Positions 54,916 through 64,000 of a stretch of DNA of 64,000 nucleotides are shown here, one piece after another. Numbering within the stretch: the first letter of the stretch is position 1; every line of letters begins with the position of its first letter. The DNA is from Zarea fungicola. Its lineage: Eukaryota; Ascomycota; Sordariomycetes; Hypocreales; Cordycipitaceae. The translations under genes and the position numbers were made by a program. The notes below the pieces were generated by a model. It was not told the DNA's origin, searched no databases, and was given only the letters and a program-made list of their open reading frames with translations. Location: positions 124,001 to 188,000 of the forward strand of contig FWCC01000223.1 of the NCBI GenBank assembly GCA_900169235.1, written 5' to 3'.

Positions 54916-57583
54916 ATGAGTGCGACTCTGGTGGAGCCGTCGTCGCTTGACAGAGGTGAGTGGCGCAGGACTGGTCAAATACAGTTGCTCATAAGCTAAT
55001 CGTTCTCCTGGCCAGCCGACTACGATCCCATTGACCACCTTAACCTGCTATTTGCGCACCCTACCTCCATATCATCCGTCAGCCAGGTCTCGCAGACGCT
55101 GCGATCCAAGCAGAATGAACTGGCGGGTGAGATTAACGACCTCGAGTCGGCGCAGGCATACAAGCCTGACTCGAGCCTCGAGCGCATGCAGTCGGCGCAG
55201 ACGGAGCTGGTGCAGCTCTTTCGCGAGATCGAGACGGTGCGCTCCCGTGCCATCGAGACGGAACAAAATATCACTTCTATGACGGCCGACATCAAGCGGC
55301 TCGACGGCACAAAGAAGAATTTGACATTGAGCATGACGGCACTTAAGCGGCTACAGATGCTCACGACAGCCTACGAACAGCTTCGTGGGCTGGCCAAGAC
55401 GCGGCAGTACCGGGACTGCGCGGGGCTCTTACAAGCGGTGCTGCAGCTGATGAAGCATTTCAACAGCTACCGGAGCATTGAACAGATTGCCACGCTGAGT
55501 CGTGAGGTCGCCGAGCTGCAGCGCGAGCTGCTGGAACAGGTTTGCGAGGACTTTGAGATGGCTTTTGCCAAGGCTGAGGTCCCCGCGAGGCGCAGCATGC
55601 TAATCGAAGCGTGTCTGGTCATGGATGCGCTTGGCGAGTCGGCCAAGTCGAGACTCGTGACATGGTACGTCAACACGGAGCTGCGCGAATACCGCCAGGT
55701 GTTTCGCGGCAACGACGAGGCCGGCAGCCTCGACAATATTGGTCGACGCTATGCGTGGTTCAAGCGTACGATGAAGACGCATGAGGACGAGCATGCCACC
55801 ATTTTCCCTCCACATTGGCATGTTAGTGAGGTTCTGGCGACGGCGTTTTGTGATGGTACACGCGACGATTACAAGGGTATCCTCGAACGCAGCATGCGCC
55901 GGACAGACGGAGCCAAGATTGACGTGAACCTGTTGCTGTCGTGTCTTCAAGAGACACTCGACTTTGAGCAGAGCCTTGAAAAACGCTTTTCCAATGAGCC
56001 TCGAGCGAGTATTGACACATTGAGCTCCACGGAAGAAAAAACATATACATTCAATGGCCTAATATCAGTCGCGTTTGAGCCCTATCTCAGCTTGTGGGTG
56101 GACTCACAAGACAGGCAACTCGCGGCCATGATACCGAGATACAGAAGCCAGCCCTTGATATTGCCCGACGACGAGTTTTCGCCACAGGCAGTAATACAGT
56201 CTGCCATTGAGCTGTTTCACTTTTACAAGCTCACCCTATCACAATGCGCAAAGCTTTCCACCGCCGAGAGGCTGCTGGATCTGTCCAAGGTACTTGCCAA
56301 ATACCTGGACGAATATGCACAACAAGTGTTACTATATAAACTGCAAAGCCCTGGACAGACGCTACCCGCAATCCAGGACTGTATCCTAGTGCTAAATACG
56401 GCAGACTTCTGGCATGCCAATACCAATCAACTGGAAGAGAATATTAAAAAACGTATAGATTCGGAGCTTGTCGGCAAAGTCGACCTCTCTTCTCAATCGG
56501 ACGCCTTTCTTGGCGTGGCCAGCGCGTCAGTGCTGGCCCTCGTGCAAATTGTCGAACGTGACTGCGAGGGTGTCTGGCGGGAGATGAAGAATACCAACTG
56601 GAGTACGATGGAAACGGCTGGCGACCAGAGCTCTTATGTCGGCGAGCTGGTCAAACGCGTTGATAATAAGACGAATGAGATCCTGGCACTGGTAGGCAAG
56701 CAGCAGTATGCCAGAGCCTTCTGTGACAACTTGGTCGAGCACCTGGCGATGAATTACATCAACAGTATTGTGCTGTGTCGACCAATCTGTGAAACTGGTG
56801 CTCAGCAGGTAAGGACAGCCCATTCTCGCACCTCTGTGTGCTCAACACTGACATGCCATATAGATGCTTGTCGATAAATATGCGCTCACAAAATCGTTTG
56901 CCACTCTTATTTTACACCATAACCCGTCCCCAACACACCAACCCCCTCCTGCTGGGTTTGTGCGGCGAGTCGAGCAGTCCATGGGCCGCATAGATCCGCT
57001 GCTCAAGACGCTCCAGATTCGGCCGTCACCGCCAGAGGGCCTCGTCCAGGCGTACCTTATCCACATTGGCGACCGGTCTGACACCAACTTTCGAAAGATT
57101 CTCGAACTCAAAGGCGTGCGCAAGCAAGATTACGCGCATCTGATTGAGCTCTTTGGCATCCACCGTCAAGGTAGCAGTGGCGGTGAGCGCGGGCAGGATA
57201 AGCAGCAGCTCGTGCAGAACTCGCCGCTTCTGACGCCCCTCATGAGCACGGCGTCGCTGGCGTCGTCGTCGGTGCTAGCGAGCAGCACCACCATGGCAGT
57301 CGGCGGCACCATGCAGGCGGCGGCGGCGCTGACGGGTGCGGCGGCGACGGGCGTAGTGAGGGGAGGATTCGATGCCAGCTCTCTCGGCGAGAAGCTTTTA
57401 AGCGCTGCGCGAGATATTAGCACAGCGAGCACTGGGGCAGGGATGCCGAGCGGTTCAGAAAAGGCGACGATTAATGAGAATTTGCGTAATTTTGGCAAGT
57501 TTTTCAGGAGAGATATCGGTGGATTGGGGGCCAGGTTTGGAAAACGGGATGGTAGTTTGGGGGCCGAGGGTGAACAGCGATGA
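54916..57583 (+). CDS. VPS53: Vps53, GARP tethering-complex subunit
   Basis: Subunit of the Golgi-associated retrograde protein complex (Vps51-54) that tethers endosome-derived vesicles at the trans-Golgi. Exons 54916-54955, 55016-56808 and 56864-57583 give 850 aa. The short first exon joins as SSLDR-ADYDPIDHLNLLFAHP, the typical Vps53 start. Next comes the heptad-rich N-terminal coiled coil (RSKQNELAGEINDLESAQ, LVQLFREIETVRSRAIETEQ, KKNLTLSMTALKRLQML), the family's most conserved stretch. The helical body contains FPPHWHVSEVL and FEPYLSLWVDSQDRQL. The C-terminal part after the last intron has VKGV-type helices (LKTLQIRPSPPEGLVQAYLI) and an Ala/Ser/Gly-rich tail. ATG 54916 has A at -3. Confidence 0.94.
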
Positions 57584-58541
57584 GAGACTCTGCCGGCATT
57601 GGAAAGGCAGGATTTATTGGTACATACAGCGTTGGTGGTGTCACACGGCGAATACATATAGAATCGGCATTTATAACTGTTGTATTTTTTTATTTTTATT
57701 TTGGTAATGGGACATGCTTTCCCCCTGTTTGTTTCGATTCATGATGATACGAGCTACTTTGCGTTTAATGTGAGTTGGACATGCGCTGTCAAGTATTGAA
57801 GGACAGCTTCGTTAATTGAAGTCGTGATAAATCCAAGACTCAAGAGGTGTGAGTAGTTGGCTTTCACGTAGCGTATACGGTATGGGGTATTTCCAAGATT
57901 GTCAATCTGTGAAGGATTATTACCATTACATGGAAAATTCCAATTGGTGGTCTGTTCAGGTTTCTAATGTCTTCTCGCGCGAAGCATCTCAAGTCGAGAA
58001 TCATATGGAATCTTAGGGAGACAGGAATACAGCCCAAGTATTAATCCTTTGCCGCGCAAATGGACTTGCATCATCATATTTTGTGTTATTAGACTCATTA
58101 ATCTTGTTGTTCTACGGATTTGGAATCTATCCTATGACGCAAGAAATCACGCTTTAAATAAAAAATAGTGCCATGCAAAGTAATTTGTCACAGGGCATAT
58201 GTCAAATCTGTTGCGTCGTTGCCCCACCACCCCTCGCTGAAGCTCGGAACAAGGGCAAACCTGAATTAGTCAACCCTCCCTCTAATCGCGCCGGCCGCAA
58301 CCCCATTACGGCGGCCCATCTAGACGATTCTACACGCCGAGGTCCCATAAACTGCTCTCTTTTCCCCAAACAAGACAAAGAAAATATTTAAAAAGGTTAC
58401 AATACCGCCAAACTGTTTGCCTCAACCTTTCGACAGACGCTACGCTCCAGCGCCGGTCTATCTATTGCAGCAATTGCCACAGTTACTTCCGTGACACGAT
58501 ACCCCCCCATCTCAAAGCCTGTCAATTTAGGAGCCAGAGCT
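57584..58541. promoter_or_regulatory. intergenic region upstream of thioredoxin reductase
   Basis: About 960 bp, AT-rich distally and GC-richer near the gene. No coding evidence. A TTAGTCA word at 58266-58272 is noted as a possible Yap1/Pap1-type site. Confidence 0.45.
58266..58272 (+). promoter_or_regulatory. possible AP-1-like (Yap1/Pap1) site TTAGTCA
   Basis: TTAGTCA, a Pap1/Yap1-type recognition word, about 270 bp before the thioredoxin reductase ATG. Yap1-class control of thioredoxin reductase is established in yeasts; a single 7-bp match is weak. Confidence 0.25.
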
Positions 58542-59754
58542 ATGCATAGCAAGGTTGTCAGTACGTGCGAACCGGACAAAGAAGACGCTTCTAGCTGCAT
58601 GAATACTGGAAGGAGAAGGTGCTTAAGAGAGATGCCGAGTTGACTAACAGTGTGCGCCTTTTCTAGTCATTGGATCGGGCCCTGCCGCCCACACGGCCGC
58701 CGTGTACCTGGCCAGAGCAGAGCTCAAGCGTGAGTTTTTACACGGAAATTTTAGGCAATAAGAGAAAGCAACAAGTGCTGACAATAACTTTTAGCTGTCC
58801 TTTACGAAGGTTTCATGGCGAACGGCACCGCCGCTGGTGGCCAGCTTACTACCACAACTGAGATCGAAAACTTTCCCGGTTTCCCCAAGGGCATTATGGG
58901 CCAGGAGCTGATGGTATGCGCCTCACACCTCAAGTTGGAAGATAATAGAGGAAAATTGAACAGCATCTAACTCGGCTCACCTCGTATAGGACAACATGCG
59001 CGCGCAGTCTGAGCGCTTCGGCACCGAAATCGTCACCGACACCGTCATCACGCTAGACCTCTCCTCGCGACCCTTCAAGTACACCACTGAGTTTAATCCG
59101 GATGAGACGCACACGGCCGACGCCGTCATCATCGCCACAGGCGCCTCGGCGCGCCGCATGGGCCTCCCCGGCGAGGACAAGTACTGGCAAAACGGCATCT
59201 CGGCCTGCGCCGTGTGCGACGGTGCTGTTCCCATCTTCCGCAACAAGCCTCTCTTCGTCATTGGCGGCGGCGACTCGGCCGCCGAAGAGGCGACGTTCCT
59301 GACAAAGTACGGCAGTCACGTCACGGTGCTGGTGCGCCGCGACCAGCTCCGCGCGAGCAAGGCCATGGCCAAGCGTCTGCTTGACCACCCCAAGACGACG
59401 GTGCGGTTCAACTCGTCGGCGACGGAGATTCGCGGTGGCGAGGACGGGCTGATGTCGCACATTGTCATCAAGGACAACGTGACGGGTAAAGAGGAGGTAG
59501 TCGAGGGCAATGGCCTGTTTTATGCAATTGGCCACGACCCCGCCACAGGCCTCGTCAAGGGCCAGGTCGACATGGATAGCGAAGGCTACATTGTGACCAC
59601 GCCCGGCACGACCTTTACCAGCGTCGCCGGTGTGTTTGCCGCCGGTGATGTGCAGGATAAAAAGTACCGCCAGGCCATTACCAGTGCGGGCACGGGTTGC
59701 ATGGCCGCGCTCGAGGCGGAGCACTATCTCACTGAGCTCGAGTCTAGCAAGTGA
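58542..59754 (+). CDS. thioredoxin reductase (NADPH)
   Basis: FAD-dependent low-molecular-weight thioredoxin reductase that keeps thioredoxin reduced using NADPH. Exons 58542-58560, 58667-58729, 58795-58913 and 58990-59754 give 321 aa, the normal length. The first exon encodes only MHSKVV plus one base, so the gene is easily mis-started. FAD-binding [15 protein letters not shown] spans intron 1's acceptor. Then come [17 protein letters not shown], redox CAVCDGA with Cys140/Cys143, NADPH-binding [10 protein letters not shown] with basic [10 protein letters not shown], and FAD-binding [15 protein letters not shown]. No presequence, so cytosolic. It is convergent with the GNAT gene. Confidence 0.96.
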
Positions 59755-60352
59755 CTAGATGGCGGTGATATGGATGGGAAGAAAGAAAAGAGCCTTCTTT
59801 GAGAAATAGAGGAAAAAGGAAGAAAAAAGCCTGGTTAGAATTTGAAATAAAAAGAGACACTATCTACCATAGATTTGCGGGAGAAATTAAAGTTAACAAG
59901 GATATACAGAGAAGCATATAAATACGCACGCTCATGGTATAACGGAAAATGCTCAGCGTGATGTCTCCGACTGTATGATAGCTATATCGTACAAATCCTC
60001 AAAACGCTGTATTGCAATGCTCGCCTTTTAATAAAGATACTCGAGTAAATGGTCCGTCGAAATCTAGTGAGGGAAGGATGTTTTGCTGACGGGAGGCAAA
60101 CTGACGAATCATTATCGATTGAGATGCGATGCGATGCCAATGAGGAGGCATCTTTCCCCGTGCTCTCTCTGAGAAGAACAACCTATGCCGGACGGTTCAG
60201 TCGCAGAAGCGTCTTCCAGAACTCCAAGCCCACAGCTAAATCACCTTGCTACACAACTGCTTTGTCTACATCGTCACCAAACCCAGACCCATGTAAATTC
60301 GGTGCCACCAGCTCCGGGCATGTCCGCCTCGCAACAAACCAGATTAGCCTTG
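59755..60352. other. convergent spacer, thioredoxin reductase / GNAT
   Basis: 3' flanks of convergent genes; no gene supported. Confidence 0.5.
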
Positions 60353-61220
60353 TCATGATGGAGGGGGCACCTTGTCCGGCCACATCCAAAACATGTTGGC
60401 GCCCTCGATACCGGCTATAGGGTTGCCCTCGCCCTCGGCCGCGTTTCCGTGCTGCTCCACAAAGCCGCACTTGACGTAAAACTCGTCCTTCTTCCAGGAG
60501 CTGACGACAGACGCGCAAACACCTTCCTCGCGAGCCTTGTCGAGACCCCATTGCGCAAGTTTGCGGCCGACGTTTTTGCCTTGAAAGTCGGGATGCACCG
60601 TCAGGGCCTCGAGGTACCACGACTCACCCCGGGCACCGGTCCAAATGTCCTCGAAGCAAGGGTAGGCACGCTCAATAACATCCTCGCGCGCCGGTTCGCT
60701 GGCGCGGTTGGGCCAGATGAGAGCATGAAGTCTCATGGCGGCGGCAGAGAGTGGCATGAGAAGATTTCCTACAGTAAAAGAAATCGCATCGTTAGTTGCG
60801 ATGCTTTTCAAAGCAGATGAAGTATAATAATAAGAGAGAAATAAAAGAAGGAGAACAAACTGTAAAAAATGGAATAAAATTGAATAAAAAATTCGGGCAA
60901 GTATTATACATACGTGGATCTATACGCCAGAGATCTAGGTGCTTTCCTCCATCTCCCAGCCTGCACCACTGCGCAATTCCAGCAATCACTTCACGGCCGT
61001 CTTCATTCTTGGCCACGGCAACAAGGAACTTGAAGCGCCAATCCCAAAAGTTGACGCGTGCACGTCGTAAAAAGTACAGGTCAATGTCGTTTGGGAACTG
61101 CTGTCGATGGGGGTGAATGTACTCGCCAAACAGATTGTCGTCCCAAAAGGCCCGGCCCATGACATGGGCAATCTCTGGGAGCTCCGAGTAACGGGCATCT
61201 CGTAGGACAAATTCGGACAT
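60353..61220 (-). CDS. GNAT-family N-acetyltransferase, substrate unknown
   Basis: Exons 61220-60914 and 60768-60353 on the minus strand give 240 aa; the 145-nt intron joins RIDPR-NLLMPL. GNAT fold features: N-terminal FVLRDARYSELPEIAHVMGRAFWDD written in family order (strand then helix), a central sheet KFLVAVAKNEDGREVIAGIAQW, motif A LEALTVHPDFQGKNVGRKLAQWG with the acetyl-CoA loop starting at Gln165, then ASVVSSWKKDEFYVKCGFVE. This resembles the many fungal small-molecule GNATs. Substrate cannot be inferred. Start ATG 61220 is chosen because the preceding in-frame sequence is not conserved-looking and follows a non-coding-like stretch. Confidence 0.88.
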
Positions 61221-63372
61221 GGCGGGCTCCGAAAGATGGTGGTGCCACCAGTCCGGCCAGCCTGGGCTGTTTTGTTGCTGATGGTTGCAAAGGTGTTTGA
61301 TGTTTGAGACAAACAGTGCAACGCTTCGGTAGCAGTTTCTTAAACGCCTTGTCACCTTGACGTGGTTAATACAGCAAGTACGTGGGTTGCGTTTCCTCCG
61401 TCAGTCCTGCTGCTGCGCTAAGGGGTGGTATTGTGCTACAATTGGCGGCGTGCGCCGTCGTTTCGCGTCGCATAGCCTTGCTGCATATTCAAGCTGTCTC
61501 GTACTTTTTTTCTCTTCGTCATTTTCTTCTTCTTCTTTTCTTCTTCTTTTCTTTTCTTCTTTTTATTTTTATTTTTATTTTATTTTTATTTTATTTTGGT
61601 TCTACCTTCTTCTTTTCTTTTGTGGTGTCTTTCTTCACTAATTACCGTCTGTCCCGGAATCTTGAGCTCCAACTAACAATTTCCGAGTTGGGGAATGAAG
61701 TTTAGTGAACCCTGCTAGCGCCTTATAAAATCCCTGCTCCAGCAGTCTGCAAGACATAATGATCCCTGCCATCACAAACGATCTGGGTGTAATCCTGTAG
61801 CAATGTTTTCATCTCTGGCAGGGTTTGTCTAATAAGAAGGGGGAAATAGTTCATTGTCTGAATCAGCAGACTGAAAATGTTAGGCCTCTCCCGTTGAGTA
61901 CTTTGAATGGTTCGCAAGCAAGCTGATGCGGGTGCTCTCTCCGTGCTAATATTGACGCGCCGAAGACAACGAAGACGAAGAGCTGCCAGCACAAGTTACT
62001 CAAGCAACCAATATCTACAAGTGACCGCAAATTATCATTTCACTGATAGAAACATCATGCCTAAAAGTAGTCTTTTTGGTGTTGCTCGTCGATGTACAGT
62101 GAGGCGCAAGATGGTAGCCCAGCATGCCTTGGCCTCAAGACGCGCTTCAGAAGCATTGCTGATTCGACTTCATACCCATACAATCCACGGCGTATGTCGC
62201 AAGTGTGTTATTTCAAGTGGGGTTGAGTCAACGCCTTACTACTATGCGCCTTGATTATTTTTTTACCTTGGCGAATACGCAACAACCAGCGTGTTTGAAC
62301 TGTACCCTGCAAAGTAGACGTGATATCCACCATACCTGCTTTCTACTGGCGATGGCGTCGGGCTCCATAGCCGACACTAGAATTATTGCTGCATTCAACT
62401 GTTCTTATCTGAGATTTGATCCCTTCTGGTAGATTAGCCGCATATGCAACGTCCGAAAAGGAAAGTGGTGGGCATGAAACCTCCCAACCCCTGCTTTTGG
62501 TGTAGCCCAATGTAGATCTATTAGCATGGCAACATGCGAGCCGTCGCGCGCGGTGGCTGAGACATTCCTGGGGGTCACCCGTTCAGGTCACGTCGGCATA
62601 CTAAAGCATTGCGTATTCTATTTTCAGACCCATCGGCCCATCTCTGAATAGCTTCACTCTCTCACCTTGCTCCCACCACTTGCAATTTAGACTACTGCGG
62701 CTGATTGCCACACAAGCGCCATTGTATTCAGTGTTGGTGGTTAATTCCACGACAAAATCACTCAAAATATTTTAACTTGACACTCTAGTGCCCCTCGCTG
62801 CTGACTTTCAGTTTCTTCTACTGCCAACTTAATGAATAGACATCATGGGAAAGTGCCACAACGTGGGTAGTCCAAAGCACAGTGGTGTATGCGGCTAACA
62901 TTACAGGCAGGGATATGGCTTCAGGCAGAAGCGCCAACTAGCTTGCAGTCTCACTTTTGGATACGGAGAGAACCGACGCAGTAGCTCTGTCCAAATCACG
63001 AGCAGTGGTTTTTGGATGCTGTAAAACTCGAGTCACGGGAACGCAATGAAAAGGCGAAGGCGTCTTAAAATAAGTTAGTCTCGTTACTCTGTGCACCGTC
63101 ACTTGCATCGAAAGTGTAAGTTGCCAAGCCCCATCCTTCAACCTTGCATTTTACATACCGCATCGCGCCATAGGTTGTACTAGTTCCAGGCCTGGCGCGC
63201 GTCGAGAATAGGAGGGTGGGGGGTTCTAGACTCAGTCTCCAACTGTGGCTTTTCTCATCCACAAGATCATCGCACTTCAACACGATATTTTCCTGCCTTG
63301 GGCCCTCTTTTTCTTTTCCTTTTTCTATTTTTTTTTTTTTAAGAAAATTGAAAAAGAGAAAAGGTCGTGCCA
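61221..63372. other. intergenic region between GNAT and MFS genes
   Basis: About 2.15 kb without a supported gene. Contains a long pyrimidine/T-rich tract at 61501-61620 (TTCTTC and TTTTA reiterations). Short frames elsewhere have no domains. Confidence 0.5.
61501..61620. repeat. low-complexity T-rich tract
   Basis: About 120 bp almost free of G on the plus strand: TTCTTC then TTTTA reiterations. Simple sequence, no higher order seen. Confidence 0.8.
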
Positions 63373-64000
63373 ATGCCTGTACCAGGCCATGATATAGAGG
63401 AGCGAGAGCCTCTTCTCGCACCCAATGGCCAACCGCCCCCGTACACCGAAGCCACCACCGCCGCCAACGCATCGGAAAGCGCTTACCTGCGCGTGCTCAT
63501 GGTCGGCTATGCCATCTTCACGCTGTCCCAATTTCACGCCAACATTTTCAACACGGCCATGAAACAGCTCGTAGAGGGGAACCTCTGTCGCAGCTTCAAC
63601 GACAATGTCACTGATCCGACCAAGGACCCGCGCTGCAAGGGCGAGCAGACGCAGGCCGAGCTGTCCCTCATCTTTAGCATGGAGTCGACGTTTGAGCTGA
63701 TCCCCGGTCTTTTGCTGAGCATTCCGTACGGCATGGTTGCCGATGTGTATGGTCGACGAATCGTCGCATTTCTGTCCATCTTGGGATGTGTGTTTTACGC
63801 GGCGGCTGAGGCGTTTGTTGGTACGTACTGGCTTTGCATATACTTGCGCCATGTTGCGAGTACATGTATATATATACATGAATACTTGCCAAATGTCTAA
63901 CTTTAATCTTCTTGTTATTACTTTTAGGTTGGAGATCTGATATTCTCTCGCCACGTTGGATCTGGGCCGTTCCCCTTACCACTACTCTTGTTGGCGGCGG
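63373..64000 (+). CDS. major facilitator superfamily transporter, 3' end outside window
   Basis: 5' part of an MFS transporter. Exons 63373-63820 and 63928 to the window end; the GTACGT donor and TTAG acceptor join EAFV-GWRSDIL (phase 1). The acidic cytosolic N-terminus (HDIEEREPLLAP) carries a dileucine-like ERxPLL motif. TM1 is near YLRVLMVGYAIFTLSQF, TM2 near LIPGLLLSIPYGM, and the MFS motif-A equivalent is GMVADVYGRR between TM2 and TM3. TM3 is IVAFLSILGCVFYAAAEAFV. A Cys-bearing loop (LCRSFNDNVTDPTKDPRCKG) lies between TM1 and TM2, as in many fungal multidrug-like MFS members. Substrate is unknown; at least two-thirds of the protein lies beyond the window. Confidence 0.9.

Noticed and set aside
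59053..59724. Minus-strand frame of 223 codons opposite thioredoxin reductase
   Set aside because: Same reason: antisense shadow of a GC-rich exon.
1..64000. Secondary-metabolite cluster, CRISPR array, prophage or intact transposon
   Set aside because: No PKS/NRPS/terpene enzymes, no direct-repeat/spacer pattern, no transposase or reverse transcriptase and no long terminal or inverted repeats were seen.

Overview
This window is nuclear DNA of a filamentous ascomycete, most likely a sordariomycete and probably Hypocreales. The evidence is the short introns (about 45-190 nt) with GTANGT-type donors and CTAAC/CTGAC branch points, a tRNA gene with a short intron, Neurospora/Trichoderma-like protein sequences, and densely packed single genes in both orientations. 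There are no operons. I see no secondary-metabolite cluster, CRISPR array, intact transposon, rRNA or organelle sequence.

Layout. 0.4-5.5 kb: a PPZ-type Ser/Thr phosphatase, an RGG-rich protein of unknown function with a mitochondrial-looking N-terminus, and mitochondrial ribosome recycling factor (minus strand). 5.9 kb: tRNA-Val(UAC) with intron. 6.8-9.8 kb: succinate-semialdehyde dehydrogenase convergent with a four-helix membrane protein. 9.8-13.2 kb: long non-coding leader. 13.2-18 kb: a hybrid histidine kinase. 19.3-21 kb: a Meu6-like PH-domain protein. 21-27.7 kb: gene-poor DNA holding an 8-bp tandem array and an assembly ambiguity. 27.7-33 kb: an uncharacterised 719-aa protein, mitochondrial bL36m, a LYRM2-like LYR protein and the histone N-acetyltransferase Naa40. 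33.5-38.8 kb (minus): IMP dehydrogenase and a raffinose-synthase-type GH36 enzyme. 39.4-45.9 kb: MPP-beta, TAF9 and the HIS4 trifunctional enzyme. 46.4-48.8 kb (minus): lipin with a GC-AG intron and a small ORF just downstream. 51-61.2 kb: an FN3/coiled-coil membrane protein, Vps53, thioredoxin reductase and a GNAT acetyltransferase. 63.4 kb to the end: the 5' part of an MFS transporter.

The genes are mostly core housekeeping. Mitochondrial biogenesis recurs (RRF, bL36m, LYRM2-like, MPP-beta, SSADH, possibly the RGG protein), but these genes are interleaved with unrelated ones, so no functional cluster is claimed. Every exon chain was assembled by hand and keeps frame across all junctions; conserved motifs cross many of them. 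I found no convincing new biological system. The best leads are the two unrecognised proteins, the tandem array, the repeated basic-Ser-Phe-Phe motifs of the PH protein, the GC-AG intron, the small ORF behind lipin, and a recurrent intergenic nonamer.
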